DNA of 63,992 nt, from positions 1 to 63,992 of the forward strand of contig JAJYEX010000011.1 of assembly GCA_021785515.1 (NCBI GenBank), written 5' to 3'. The notes under the pieces were generated by a model, which saw only the letters and a program-made list of their open reading frames with translations, searched no databases and had not been told where the DNA came from. Of the stretch, positions 18,928 through 28,168 are shown one piece after another. Every line of letters starts with the position of its first letter. Position 1 is the first letter of the stretch. The stretch comes from Pseudomonadota bacterium (GTDB taxonomy: Bacteria > Pseudomonadota > Gammaproteobacteria > Acidiferrobacterales > UBA6901). The translations under genes were made by a program, and so were the position numbers.

Positions 18928-20208
18928 CTACAGGCGCCACGAGGCAATCCCGGCAGCGCTGAGAGCGTGCGGGTTGAACTGGGATTTCACGTCAATGAAG
19001 CAGCCTGTGGTCTTGAGTTTTGCGCGGTAGTCGGCGAGTGTACGGTTCCGGAACGGCGTATGGGCGACCGCCAGCACGATCGCGTCGGCGACCGGCAGGG
19101 CGTCGAAATCGACGAGCTCGATACCATATTCGTGGTGGGCCTCGGCAGCAAGCGGCACTGGATCGTGGACATGAACTTCAACCCCGTAGGATCTGAGCTC
19201 CTCGATCACGTCGATTACCCGCGAGTTGCGCAGGTCGGGGCAGTTCTCCTTGAATGTCAATCCAAGCACGTTGACCCGGGCGCCCTTGATCGGATTGCCC
19301 AGCCGGATCATCTGCTTGATGGTCTGTTCGGCGATGAACTTACCCATGTGATCGTTGATCCGCCGTCCGGCGAGGATTACTTCCGGGTGGTATCCGATCA
19401 TTTCCGCCTTATGTGTGAGGTAATACGGATCGACCCCGATGCAATGTCCACCCACCAGCCCCGGGCGGAAAGGAAGGAAGTTCCACTTGGTCCCGGCCGC
19501 CTCAAGAACTTCTATGGTATCGATACCGAGCTTGTCAAAGATGATGGCAAGCTCATTCATCAGAGCGATATTGAGGTCGCGCTGGGTGTTCTCGATCACC
19601 TTGGCAGCCTCAGCCACCTTGACGCTCGAGGCGCGGTGCACGCCGGCAGTAATGACTGAGCCGTAAAGAGCCGCGACTGCATCAAGCGTTGCGGCATCAT
19701 CACCGGAGACCACCTTCACGATGGCGGGGAGGGTATGCTCGCGGTCTCCCGGGTTGATGCGTTCCGGCGAATAGGCGACATGAAAATCCTGCTTCCACTT
19801 CAGTCCCGAGTGCTGTTCGAGTACCGGTACGCAGACCTCTTCGGTGGCGCCCGGGTAGACCGTGGATTCATAGATGATGATGGCGCCACGCTTCATGTGC
19901 TGTCCGACCGTCTGGCTGGCACTCACCAGTGGCGAGAAGTCGGGCTGGTGCGCGCCATCGATCGGCGTGGGAACGGCGACGATGATGAAGTCGGCCGACG
20001 CGAGTTCGTGCGCGTCGATAGTTGGGTGAAGTTTATCAGCCGCGCGCAGATCAGCACCAGACAGTTCTCCTGTGGGGTCCACGAACCGCCGGTAGCTCTC
20101 CACCTTGGCCGCGCTCAGATCGAATCCGATGGTTTGGTATTTCTTGCCGAACTCGACGGCGAGCGGTAGCCCGACATATCCGAGACCAACGACTGCTACG
20201 ACGCTCAT
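18928..20208 (-). CDS. tviB: UDP-N-acetylglucosamine 6-dehydrogenase (TviB/WbpA type)
   Basis: 426 residues from the ATG at 20206-20208, which has GAGAGG just ahead of it; the longer reading frame upstream is rejected. It has GLGYVGLPLAVEFGKKYQ at the N-terminus, VPTPID with an E-STVYPG loop near 115, the catalytic cysteine in GGHCIGVDPYYLTHK near 270, and KENCPDLRNS in the C-terminal domain. The sequence is strikingly close to Vi-antigen TviB, which oxidises UDP-GlcNAc to UDP-GlcNAcA with two NAD+. It forms a two-gene operon with the 4-epimerase. Confidence 0.88.
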   Translation of the reverse strand: MSVVAVVGLGYVGLPLAVEFGKKYQTIGFDLSAAKVESYRRFVDPTGELSGADLRAADKLHPTIDAHELASADFIIVAVPTPIDGAHQPDFSPLVSASQTVGQHMKRGAIIIYESTVYPGATEEVCVPVLEQHSGLKWKQDFHVAYSPERINPGDREHTLPAIVKVVSGDDAATLDAVAALYGSVITAGVHRASSVKVAEAAKVIENTQRDLNIALMNELAIIFDKLGIDTIEVLEAAGTKWNFLPFRPGLVGGHCIGVDPYYLTHKAEMIGYHPEVILAGRRINDHMGKFIAEQTIKQMIRLGNPIKGARVNVLGLTFKENCPDLRNSRVIDVIEELRSYGVEVHVHDPVPLAAEAHHEYGIELVDFDALPVADAIVLAVAHTPFRNRTLADYRAKLKTTGCFIDVKSQFNPHALSAAGIASWRL

Positions 20209-20382
20209 GCTGTTCCTCTCAGTTGGTGATTGCCAAAGAATATCGCTGTAGCCGGGCAGTGGTCCGGAAACGCCGTGGCGGCAGAGGTCCGCAGGTGCAG
20301 GCGCCCGGAACCGTTCCGACCGTTGTGCCACTGTCTCATCCCTGACTGCGGTCGTGCCGCCGCCAGCGGTGCTGGTGACCCT

Positions 20383-20411
20383 CTTTTGTTATTCGGGCCG
20401 AACGCTATAAT
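20383..20411 (+). promoter_or_regulatory. Sigma-70-like promoter for the 20553 epimerase
   Basis: A perfect -10 TATAAT lies at 20406-20411, with CTTTTG (20383-20388) 17 bases upstream as a poor -35. The transcript would start near 20418 and have a leader of about 135 bases. The rest of the 344-base divergent region (20209-20552) holds no gene. Confidence 0.45.
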
Positions 20412-20552
20412 CGCACAAAGACGTCCCGGTTTTCCACGAGACGTCGCATTTGCGCACAGTTCCTTGCAGATTGCGATGCCGCATATCTTAAGGACGGTGT
20501 GCGGCATTGTGGCGCCGCTGGGCCGAAACAACCAAGGAGAAGGATCCGGCAT

Positions 20553-21476
20553 ATGAAGGTGTTGATCACGGGAGGGGCAGGGTTCATTGGATCACACCTT
20601 ACGGACCGGCTGCTGGCCGCGGGAAATTCGGTCCGGGTGCTGGACAATCTTTCCACGGGCAAACGTGCCAATCTGCCGGACTCCGCTCCGGGGTTCGAGT
20701 TTATTGCAGACGATATCGCCAATCCGGATGCAGTCCGCAGCGGTATGCGCGACGCCGATGCCGTGGTCCATTTGGCCGCCGTGGCCTCGGTTCAGGCCAG
20801 TATCGATGACCCAATCGCAACCCACCGGAGCAATTTCGATGGTACCCTGAACCTGCTGGAGGCGGCGCGGGCACAGGGTGTGAATCGTTTCCTGTACGCC
20901 AGTTCGGCAGCGGTCTACGGTGACACGGCACGGCTGCCGGTCGCGGAAGCGGGCAGTCTCCAGCCGCTTTCTCCCTATGCAGCGGACAAGTTGGCCGGTG
21001 AGCATTATCTTTACTATTATTTTATCAAGCATGGTTTGGCCGCGACAGCGTTCCGTTTCTTCAACATCTACGGGCCGCGGCAGGATCCGTCGTCGCCGTA
21101 TTCGGGAGTCATAAGCATTTTTGTCGAGCGGGCGCGGGCGGGTGAACCCGTCACTGTTTTTGGGGACGGACGGCAGACGCGCGATTTCGTGTTCGTGGGC
21201 GATCTCGTGACCCTGCTGGCCGCAGCGCTGGTGCGCAGCGGTCTTGAAGGGAAGACCGTCAATGTCGGTACCGGCATTGAATCGTCACTGCTGGAACTGA
21301 TCGATGCGATGGAGGGCCTGCTAGGACGGCCCATACCGCGTAATCATCGCGAGGCGCGCGTCGGTGACATCCTGAGGTCGTGCGCGGATGTGACGTGGCT
21401 CAGGGAGTGTTTCGGGACAGTTCCATCCACACCGATTCGGGAGGGTCTGCGAACGCTGATTCCTTCGCCAGGTTAG
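20553..21476 (+). CDS. NAD-dependent epimerase/dehydratase (UDP-glucose 4-epimerase-like)
   Basis: 307 residues. The ATG at 20553 is chosen because AAGGAGAAGG ends eight bases before it and the Rossmann motif MKVLITGGAGFIGSH starts there. It has SSAAVYGD near 124 and YAADK near 148-152 as the Ser/Tyr/Lys catalytic set, and RFFNIYGPRQDP as a substrate loop. The family interconverts nucleotide sugars at C4. It is divergent from the dehydrogenase/epimerase pair and completes the sugar-nucleotide part of the locus. Substrate not predictable from sequence alone. Confidence 0.87.
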   Translation: MKVLITGGAGFIGSHLTDRLLAAGNSVRVLDNLSTGKRANLPDSAPGFEFIADDIANPDAVRSGMRDADAVVHLAAVASVQASIDDPIATHRSNFDGTLNLLEAARAQGVNRFLYASSAAVYGDTARLPVAEAGSLQPLSPYAADKLAGEHYLYYYFIKHGLAATAFRFFNIYGPRQDPSSPYSGVISIFVERARAGEPVTVFGDGRQTRDFVFVGDLVTLLAAALVRSGLEGKTVNVGTGIESSLLELIDAMEGLLGRPIPRNHREARVGDILRSCADVTWLRECFGTVPSTPIREGLRTLIPSPG

Positions 21477-21552
21477 TGTCGGCGGTCCGGTTGCCGGTGG
21501 CGGGAGGCGTTGGCGAAACAGGCAAGTTGCCGGGCAACACGGACTGACCTAA

Positions 21553-21933
21553 ATGGAATCCGAGAACAAACGTCCGATCTATCTTGATCTTCTGAAGATC
21601 CGCCTGCCCATTGGCGGGGTAGTTTCTATCATTCACCGCGCCAGTGGCGTGTTGCTGGTGGCGCTGCTGCCCGTGTCGGTCTACCTGCTGCAGCGCACGC
21701 TCGAGAGCCAGGCTGCATTCGTGCGGGTTCTGGCGGCGGTACATGAGACTTTCGCCAGGTCCGCAATGCTGGTGGTGCTGTGGTTCTTCTGCCAGCATTT
21801 GTTTGCCGGTATCCGCCACCTGCTGATGGACATGGATATCGGTACCAGCCGCAGGGCCGGTCGTGCCGGGGCGTGGCTGGTGTTCGCCGCCACCGCGGCC
21901 GTCGTTCTGTATGCCGCAGCGAGGATCCTGTGA
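21553..21933 (+). CDS. sdhC: Succinate dehydrogenase cytochrome b556 subunit
   Basis: 126 residues with three transmembrane helices. [10 protein letters not shown] near residue 28 is the quinone-site/haem motif of SdhC, and the second helix ends in [17 protein letters not shown], whose His residues ligate haem b. It anchors SdhAB to the inner membrane and passes electrons to ubiquinone. First gene of sdhC-sdhD-sdhA-sdhB-sdhE, all overlapping or closely spaced. The stop overlaps the sdhD start by four bases (GTGA). Confidence 0.93.
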   Translation: MESENKRPIYLDLLKIRLPIGGVVSIIHRASGVLLVALLPVSVYLLQRTLESQAAFVRVLAAVHETFARSAMLVVLWFFCQHLFAGIRHLLMDMDIGTSRRAGRAGAWLVFAATAAVVLYAAARIL

Positions 21934-22286
21934 TCGTATCGCGCCCAGCAGGCAGCGCCCACCGCGGCCTCGGCGAGTGGATCTTGCAGCGTTTGACTGC
22001 CATCTACATCGCCGGCTATGTGGTCGTGCTGGCGCTGCACTGGATCATTGCACCAGTGGCGGACTACGACGGATGGCGGCAATGGACGGGTGCGGTTTCA
22101 GTGCGGGTATCCGCGACCCTGTTTTTTGTCAGCGTGGTCATCCACGCCTGGATCGGGATGCGCAGCGTATACATGGACTATTTGCACACATTGTGGCTGC
22201 GACTTGCGGTCGTGATAGCGACGGCGGTCATGCTGGCGGGGCTGCTGACATGGGCGCTTGCCGTGGTTTGGGGAGCCGGCGCATGA
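21930..22286 (+). CDS. sdhD: Succinate dehydrogenase membrane anchor subunit
   Basis: 118 residues from the GTG at 21930, which overlaps the sdhC stop; the longer upstream frame is a shadow of sdhC. There are three transmembrane helices. [14 protein letters not shown] begins the first, and [15 protein letters not shown] carries the haem-ligand histidine and the conserved Asp-Tyr pair. It pairs with SdhC around haem b and the quinone site. Translationally coupled to sdhA (ATGA at 22283-22286). Confidence 0.92.
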   Translation: MIVSRPAGSAHRGLGEWILQRLTAIYIAGYVVVLALHWIIAPVADYDGWRQWTGAVSVRVSATLFFVSVVIHAWIGMRSVYMDYLHTLWLRLAVVIATAVMLAGLLTWALAVVWGAGA

Positions 22287-24046
22287 GCATTGCTCGTCGC
22301 CGGTTTGACTGTCTGGTGATCGGAGCCGGGGGCGGGGGCTTGCGGGCGGCACTGCAGCTGGCGCAGGCTGATGCACGGGTGGCGGTGGTATCCAAGGTTT
22401 TTCCTACGCGGTCACATACCGTTGCGGCGCAGGGGGGCATGAACGCAGCGCTGGCAAACGTGCTTCCGGACAACTGGCTGTGGCACATGTATGACACCGT
22501 CAAGGGCGGTGATTATCTGGGAGATCAGGACGCAATCGAGCACATGTGTCAGATGGCGCCGCGCCTGGTAGTTGAGCTCGAGCACTATGGAGTGCCCTTT
22601 ACGCGTCTGGCCAACGGACGTATCTATCAGCGCAAGTTCGGCGGTCAGAGTCAGAATTTCGGGGGTGAGCAGGCGGCGCGGACCTGTGCGGCCGCCGATC
22701 GCACCGGTCACGCGATTCTGCACGCGCTGTACCAGCAGAACATACGGGCCCGCACGCATTTTTTCGATGAGTTTTTCGCGGTTGACCTGCTGCGCGATGG
22801 CGATGGATATGTGCTCGGCGCACTGGTTCTGGAGATCGAGACCGGCGAGCTGCTGATCATCGAAGCTCGCGCCACGCTCATTGCGACGGGTGGGGCAGGC
22901 CGCATTTACCGCACGGGTACCAATGCCCTGATCAATACCGGCGACGGGATGGGGATGGCGCTGCGGGCGGGAATTCCGCTTGAGGACATGGAATTCATCC
23001 AGTTTCATCCCACCGGCATTGCAGGTTTCGGGATGCTGATCACGGAAGGCGCCCGCGGCGAGGGCGGCTACCTGATCAACGCGGACGGAGAGCGGTTCAT
23101 GGAGCGCTATGCGCCGCATGCCAAGGACCTGGCGAGCCGCGATGTCGTCAGCCGCGCAATTGCCATCGAGGTGCGGGAGGGACGCGGCTGCGGCCCACAC
23201 AAAGATCACGTGCTGCTCAAACTTGATCATCTGCCGGCAGATATTATTAAAAGTCGCCTCCCCGGAATCCGGGAGACGGCGATGCGGTTTGCGCACGTCG
23301 ATCCCGTGGAAAAACCGATCCCGGTATCGCCGTCGCTGCATTACATGATGGGCGGCATACCCACGAATCGTTTCGGACAGGTCGTGGCGCCCGAGCATCA
23401 TGGTCCGGAGGAGCCGGTGCCGGGACTATATGCGGCCGGAGAATGCGCATGTGTCTCGATCCACGGTGCCAACCGCCTCGGCGGCAACTCGCTGCTGGAC
23501 ATCGTGGTCTTCGGGCGGGCAGCCGGCGAGCATATGGTGCAGTATCTGGCAGAAAACCCGTATCACCGCCCTTTCGATGCTCAGGGGGTCGAACGGGCGA
23601 CAGAACGGATCGCGCGCTGGGACCGGCAGGGCGATGGCGAATCGGTTGATGTCCTGGGCGAGGAGCTGCGCCATACCATGGAAGAATACTGCGGGGTGTT
23701 CCGTACCCAGGACGTGCTGGACGAGGGGGTGCGCAGAATCATCAGCATCGAGCAGCGCCTGTCGGACGTGCGCCTGCGGGATCACAGCCGCGTGTTCAAT
23801 ACCGCGCGCATTGAGGCGCTGGAACTGGAGAATTTGGTGGATGTAGCGCTAGCCACTGTGGTATCGGCCGCGGCGCGTACCGAAAGCCGCGGTGCCCACA
23901 GCCGCGAGGATTTTCCGGAGCGTGACGATCTGCGCTGGCTCCGGCACAGCCTGTTCCACAAGGAAGGACGGCGCATGGACTACAAGCCCGTGCGCATGAA
24001 GCCGCTAACGGTCGACAGTTTCCCGCCCAAGCCGCGGGTCTACTGA
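22283..24046 (+). CDS. sdhA: Succinate dehydrogenase flavoprotein subunit
   Basis: 587 residues. The FAD-binding GAGGGG lies at 14-19, and [10 protein letters not shown] follows with His45 as the expected covalent FAD attachment site. FHPTGIAG and [12 protein letters not shown] near 240-270 line the dicarboxylate site, and [13 protein letters not shown] near 400 is the C-terminal FAD motif. It oxidises succinate to fumarate in the TCA cycle and respiratory chain. The ATG at 22283 is coupled to sdhD; the frame extends further upstream only as a shadow. Full-length. Confidence 0.96.
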   Translation: MSIARRRFDCLVIGAGGGGLRAALQLAQADARVAVVSKVFPTRSHTVAAQGGMNAALANVLPDNWLWHMYDTVKGGDYLGDQDAIEHMCQMAPRLVVELEHYGVPFTRLANGRIYQRKFGGQSQNFGGEQAARTCAAADRTGHAILHALYQQNIRARTHFFDEFFAVDLLRDGDGYVLGALVLEIETGELLIIEARATLIATGGAGRIYRTGTNALINTGDGMGMALRAGIPLEDMEFIQFHPTGIAGFGMLITEGARGEGGYLINADGERFMERYAPHAKDLASRDVVSRAIAIEVREGRGCGPHKDHVLLKLDHLPADIIKSRLPGIRETAMRFAHVDPVEKPIPVSPSLHYMMGGIPTNRFGQVVAPEHHGPEEPVPGLYAAGECACVSIHGANRLGGNSLLDIVVFGRAAGEHMVQYLAENPYHRPFDAQGVERATERIARWDRQGDGESVDVLGEELRHTMEEYCGVFRTQDVLDEGVRRIISIEQRLSDVRLRDHSRVFNTARIEALELENLVDVALATVVSAAARTESRGAHSREDFPERDDLRWLRHSLFHKEGRRMDYKPVRMKPLTVDSFPPKPRVY

Positions 24047-24071
24047 CAGACCGCTGAACGGGGCAAGCGCG

Positions 24072-24767
24072 ATGAAATTCAGGATATACCGGTACAATCC
24101 CCAGACCGACGCCAAGCCGTACCTGCAGGACTTTGAGCTCGAAGATGGCCACGGTGCGGTCATGCTGCTCGATGCATTGCTGCTCATCAAGCGGCAGGAT
24201 GACAGCCTGAGTTTTCGCCGCTCTTGCCGCGAGGGTGTTTGCGGTTCTGACGCGATGAACATCAACGGCCGCAACGGCCTGGCCTGCATTACGCCCCTGC
24301 ACACGCTGGCCGAGCCGGTGACGCTGCGTCCGCTGCCCGGTATGCCGGTGATACGCGACCTGATCGTCGACCTGAGTCAGTTTTACAGGCAGTACCGCGA
24401 GGTCAGGCCCTGGCTCATCAATGACGACCCGGAGCCGGAAATCGAACGGCTGCAGACGCCGGAAGAACGGGCGCGGCTCGATGGTCTGTATGAATGCATC
24501 CTGTGTGCCTGCTGCTCCACTGCGTGTCCGTCCTTCTGGTGGAATCCTGACCGGTTCCTTGGTCCGGCCGCGCTGCTTCAGGCATGGCGTTTCCTGGCCG
24601 ATAGCCGTGATCAGGCGACGGGCATGCGCCTCGATGCCCTTGAGGATCCGTATCGTCTGTTCCGCTGTCACACCATCATGAACTGCACGGATGTCTGTCC
24701 CAAAGGACTCAATCCGAGCGGTGCGATTGGCCACATCCGGCAGATGCTCCTCAAGCGCGTCTTATGA
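24072..24767 (+). CDS. sdhB: Succinate dehydrogenase iron-sulfur subunit
   Basis: 231 residues carrying three clusters. The [2Fe-2S] ligands are Cys52, Cys57, Asp60 and Cys72 in CREGVCGSDAMN...LAC, the same Cys/Asp pattern as E. coli SdhB. CILCACCSTACPSFWW provides the [4Fe-4S] site and part of the [3Fe-4S] site, which CHTIMNCTDVCPKGLNP completes. It carries electrons from SdhA FAD to the quinone. The stop overlaps the sdhE start (ATGA). Confidence 0.96.
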   Translation: MKFRIYRYNPQTDAKPYLQDFELEDGHGAVMLLDALLLIKRQDDSLSFRRSCREGVCGSDAMNINGRNGLACITPLHTLAEPVTLRPLPGMPVIRDLIVDLSQFYRQYREVRPWLINDDPEPEIERLQTPEERARLDGLYECILCACCSTACPSFWWNPDRFLGPAALLQAWRFLADSRDQATGMRLDALEDPYRLFRCHTIMNCTDVCPKGLNPSGAIGHIRQMLLKRVL

Positions 24768-25009
24768 CAGATTCCCAGAATCTCAATCGGGTACGCTGGC
24801 GCTGCCGCCGCGGTACGCTGGAGCTCGATACCATACTCGGGGGATTTTTCCGGCACCGCTATACCGGACTGTCGGTGGCGGAGCAGGCCGATTTCGAACG
24901 GCTGCTGGCGCAGCCCGATCACCTGCTCGGCGCGTGGCTGGAACAGGGACTTCCGGCCCCCGACGATCTCAGGGAGATCGTCAGCAAGATCCGCTGGGCG
25001 TCCGGCTAA
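24764..25009 (+). CDS. sdhE: FAD assembly factor SdhE
   Basis: 81 residues with the conserved RRGTLELD (RGxxE) motif that contacts SdhA, and a second helix pair ending EIVSKIRWASG. The family promotes covalent flavinylation of SdhA. Its coupling to sdhB by a four-base overlap supports that job. Length matches the family. Confidence 0.9.
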   Translation: MTDSQNLNRVRWRCRRGTLELDTILGGFFRHRYTGLSVAEQADFERLLAQPDHLLGAWLEQGLPAPDDLREIVSKIRWASG

Positions 25010-25022
25010 CCGTGACGGTCGG

Positions 25023-25042
25023 GGCGCGGCGGGTGCCGCGCC
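25023..25042. terminator. GC-rich hairpin between convergent sdhE and nadB
   Basis: A perfect 8-bp stem, GGCGCGGC-GGGT-GCCGCGCC, fills the 33-base gap between the two stop codons. It has no T-run on either strand, so it may slow or block read-through in both directions rather than act as a textbook terminator. Confidence 0.55.
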
Positions 25043-26677
25043 TCAGGCGGCGCTGCCCGGCTCCGGTGCGAGCACGGTGTCGTGCGCCGATCCGGCGGCG
25101 GTTCCCGGATAGTCGCGGGTGTAATGCAGCCCGCGGCTCTCGTGACGGGAAAGCGCCGAGCGGATGATGAGTTCGGCGACCATGGCCAGGTTGCGCAGTT
25201 CGATCAGATCGCTATGGATGCGGAAATTGCTGTAATACTCCCGGATCTCCTCCTGCAGCAGGTTTGCGCGATGACGCGCCCGCTCAAGGCGTTTGGTGGT
25301 GCGCACGATACCGACGTAGTCCCACATGAAGCGGCGCAGCTCGTCCCAGTTATGAGACACCACCACCAGCTCATCCGCATCGGACACGCGGCTCTCGTCC
25401 CAGGGTGGCAGGCCGTGCGGTGTTAGCGCCTGGTCGATCCGGGGTGCCATATCGGCTGCGGCAGCAGCAGCAAATACCACGCACTCAAGGAGTGAGTTGC
25501 TGGCCAGCCGGTTGGCGCCGTGCAGGCCGGTAAAAGCGCATTCGCCAACGGCGTACAGTCCGTCCAGATCGGTTCTCGCGTTCAGGTCCGTCATGACGCC
25601 GCCGCAGGTATAGTGGGCTGCAGGCACCACCGGGATCGGCTGGCGGGTCATGTCGAATCCGAGCTCCAGGCAGCGCTGGTAGATGTTGGGAAAATGGGCG
25701 CGTATGAAGTCGGCCGGCTTGTGGCTGATGTCGAGGTATACGCAGTCCAGCCCCCGGCGTTTCATCTCGAAATCGATCGCTCTTGCCACAATGTCTCGTG
25801 GCGCCAGTTCGGCACGTGCGTCGTGCTCGGGCATGAAGCGCGTACCATCGGGTAGCACCAGTATGCCTCCCTCGCCGCGAACTGCCTCCGAAACGAGGAA
25901 GGACTTGGCGTGGGGATGGTACAGGCAGGTGGGGTGAAATTGGATGAATTCCATGTTGGCAACCCGGCATCCGGCACGCCAGGCCATCGCGATTCCGTCT
26001 CCGGTCGAAGTGTCGGGGTTGCTGGTATAGAGGTAGACTTTGCATGCACCGCCGGTGGCCAGCACCACGAACCGCGCGCCAAATACCCGGATTTCGCCGC
26101 TTGTCTTGTCCAGGACGTAGGCGCCCAGACAACGATTTGGTCCCGGCCGCCCCAGTTTGCCGCGGGTGATCAGGTCGACCGCGATATGGTGCTCATAGAG
26201 CCGGATGTTGGGGTGGCGGCGGACCTGGGATTCGAGCGTGGTCTCGAGCGCCTGTCCCGTAGCATCCGCCGCGTGTATCACACGGCGGTGGCTGTGCCCC
26301 CCTTCCCGGGTCAGATGATAGGGGTTACCGGCTGGACCCGGCTCGCGGGTGAAATCCACCCCTTGGGCGATCAGCCAGTCTATGGCCGGAGGGCCCTGCC
26401 GAACCACGAATTCGACCGTATCCGGATGACACAGCCCCGCACCCGCCTGCAGGGTGTCGGAAATGTGAGCCGAGTAGGAGTCGCTTTCGTTGAGTACCGC
26501 CGCGACCCCCCCTTGGGCGTAGAGACTGGAACCCTGGGTCAGGTCGGCCTTTGCAATGACCGCGACCTGCGCGCTGGAGGCGAGCCGCAGCGCCACACTG
26601 AGGCCGGCGGTTCCGGCCCCAAGGATCAGGACGTCTGCCGTGATTTCCCGGGAATTGGCGGTAATTTCAGTTGGCAT
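25043..26677 (-). CDS. nadB: L-aspartate oxidase
   Basis: 544 residues. It has [15 protein letters not shown] near residue 18 for [24 protein letters not shown] near 44, [12 protein letters not shown] with the substrate-site His near 245, and [17 protein letters not shown] near 390. It makes iminoaspartate for NAD synthesis with NadA, which is not in the window. It is a fumarate-reductase-type flavoprotein related to the neighbouring SdhA, but the ASNSLLE signature identifies NadB. Convergent with the sdh operon. Confidence 0.95.
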   Translation of the reverse strand: MPTEITANSREITADVLILGAGTAGLSVALRLASSAQVAVIAKADLTQGSSLYAQGGVAAVLNESDSYSAHISDTLQAGAGLCHPDTVEFVVRQGPPAIDWLIAQGVDFTREPGPAGNPYHLTREGGHSHRRVIHAADATGQALETTLESQVRRHPNIRLYEHHIAVDLITRGKLGRPGPNRCLGAYVLDKTSGEIRVFGARFVVLATGGACKVYLYTSNPDTSTGDGIAMAWRAGCRVANMEFIQFHPTCLYHPHAKSFLVSEAVRGEGGILVLPDGTRFMPEHDARAELAPRDIVARAIDFEMKRRGLDCVYLDISHKPADFIRAHFPNIYQRCLELGFDMTRQPIPVVPAAHYTCGGVMTDLNARTDLDGLYAVGECAFTGLHGANRLASNSLLECVVFAAAAAADMAPRIDQALTPHGLPPWDESRVSDADELVVVSHNWDELRRFMWDYVGIVRTTKRLERARHRANLLQEEIREYYSNFRIHSDLIELRNLAMVAELIIRSALSRHESRGLHYTRDYPGTAAGSAHDTVLAPEPGSAA

Positions 26678-26825
26678 AGATGGGGTTTTACGTCGCCTGG
26701 GCCCGCGCAGGAAGGCGTCAGTTGTGGTTTTGCGTTATGATGCTGCGCAGTTTGGTCCAGTGCTGACGTGCCGGCAACCGCTGGTTTGGTAACGATAACT
26801 ATAACCACGATCGGCTCGGCAACGC

Positions 26826-26852
26826 GAACTTTATTTTGCAGCTATGGTCTTT
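26826..26852 (+). promoter_or_regulatory. Sigma-E (RpoE) promoter of rpoE
   Basis: GAACTT at 26826-26831, a 16-base spacer, then TCTTT at 26848-26852. Sigma-E promoters read GAACTT-N16-TCTGA/TCAAA, so the -35 is perfect and the spacing exact. Transcription would begin about 45 bases before the rpoE ATG, giving the autoregulation usual for this operon. Confidence 0.7.
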
Positions 26853-26904
26853 GGAAGTAGAGACCGCGCTGCGTTTGCCTTCACGGTAAAGGGGATGTAC
26901 AGGC

Positions 26905-27486
26905 ATGGTGGAGCGCAGTGTCGATCAGGAATTGGTGGCACGGGTCCAGAAAGGAGACAAGGCCGCCTTCGACCTGCTCGTGCGGAAGTACCAGCACCGG
27001 ATCGCCAAGCTGGTATCCCGATATGTATCAGACCGGGCCGAGGTTGAGGATGTAACTCAGGAGGCCTTTATCAAGGCTTTCCGCGCCATCGGCGGGTTTC
27101 GCGGCGAAAGTGCGTTCTATACTTGGCTGTACAGGATTGCTATCAACACCGCGAAGAACTATCTCGTGTCCCAGGGGCGGCGACCGCCGGCATCGGACAT
27201 GGAGACCGAGGATGCCGAGCTGACCGAGGCCGGAGCGGGGCTGCGGGATGTGACCACGCCCGAGCGGCACCTGCTGGCGGATGAGATTGCGCGGACGGTG
27301 GAACGGGCGATTGATGCGTTACCGGAGGATCTGCGTACCGCCATCACGCTACGCGAGATCGATGGGCTGAGCTACGACGAGATTGCGGTGGTGATGGATT
27401 GTCCGATCGGTACGGTGCGCTCACGCATATTCCGGGCGCGCGAGGCCATAGATTCGGAGTTGCGGCCGCTCCTGGAAGAGGACTGA
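26905..27486 (+). CDS. rpoE: RNA polymerase sigma-E factor
   Basis: 193 residues. Region 2 has DLLVRKYQHRI, DVTQEAFIKAFRAI and FYTWLYRIAINTAKNYL; region 4 has LREIDGLSYDEIAVVMDCPIGTVRSRIFRARE, the -35 binding helix-turn-helix. This is the envelope-stress sigma factor, held at the membrane by RseA, the next gene. AAAGGGG ends about 11 bases before the ATG. Preceded by a sigma-E promoter. Confidence 0.96.
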   Translation: MVERSVDQELVARVQKGDKAAFDLLVRKYQHRIAKLVSRYVSDRAEVEDVTQEAFIKAFRAIGGFRGESAFYTWLYRIAINTAKNYLVSQGRRPPASDMETEDAELTEAGAGLRDVTTPERHLLADEIARTVERAIDALPEDLRTAITLREIDGLSYDEIAVVMDCPIGTVRSRIFRAREAIDSELRPLLEED

Positions 27487-27592
27487 TCGGGGTTGGTGCC
27501 GGAATCAGGTTCGGGGTGATCGGAATCGCCGGGTTTTCCGGTGTCCGTGAGGGTGGTTTGGAAGAGTCTGGAGTTGCAGTGGTGGAGCACCG

Positions 27593-28168
27593 ATGAAGCA
27601 GAAAATCTCAGAATTGCTGGACGAAGAGCTGCCTGATGGCGACCGCCGTCAAGTGCTGCATGATATGGCGGGTGACCGCGAACTGCGTGGAACCTGGGAG
27701 CGTTACCACCTCATCCGCGCCGCGCTGCGCAAGGAACTGGGGGTGATCGTGCATCCTGGGGTCGCGGATCAGATTGGTGCTGTACTCGCCGCGGAGAATA
27801 TCGTACCCATGCGGCGTCGGTCGTATCAGGACGCAATCCCGCGCGTGGCAAAATTGGCAGCCGGCTTGGCCATCGCAGCATCGGTGGCGACGGTGGCGGT
27901 GATCAGCCTGCAGCCGAAGGCACAGATGCAGACTGCGGCGCGGGCCGAGATTCAGGCGGGCCGGGCTGCCGATCACCGGATCGCGGCAGCGTCCCTGGCA
28001 GCCGGCGTCGCGCCTGCGGCGCGGGCACAGACGGAACCTGCCGCCTATCAGGATGCTCTTAATGCCTTTCTCGTGGAACATGGCGAGGTGACACCTCCCG
28101 CTGGGATGGGGGGCATGATGTCATTTGTGCGCCTTGTCGGGTACCGCAACGAATATTCCCATCGATGA
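27593..28168 (+). CDS. rseA: Anti-sigma-E factor RseA
   Basis: 191 residues. The N-terminal cytoplasmic domain (MKQKISELLDEELPDGDRRQ, then WERYHLIRAALRKE) binds RpoE. A single transmembrane helix lies at about 84-102, and the periplasmic part has an Ala/Gln-rich stretch and a conserved-looking C-terminus (PPAGMGGMMSFVRLVGY). It releases sigma-E after regulated proteolysis. It lies 106 bases after rpoE and overlaps rseB by four bases. Confidence 0.9.
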   Translation: MKQKISELLDEELPDGDRRQVLHDMAGDRELRGTWERYHLIRAALRKELGVIVHPGVADQIGAVLAAENIVPMRRRSYQDAIPRVAKLAAGLAIAASVATVAVISLQPKAQMQTAARAEIQAGRAADHRIAAASLAAGVAPAARAQTEPAAYQDALNAFLVEHGEVTPPAGMGGMMSFVRLVGYRNEYSHR

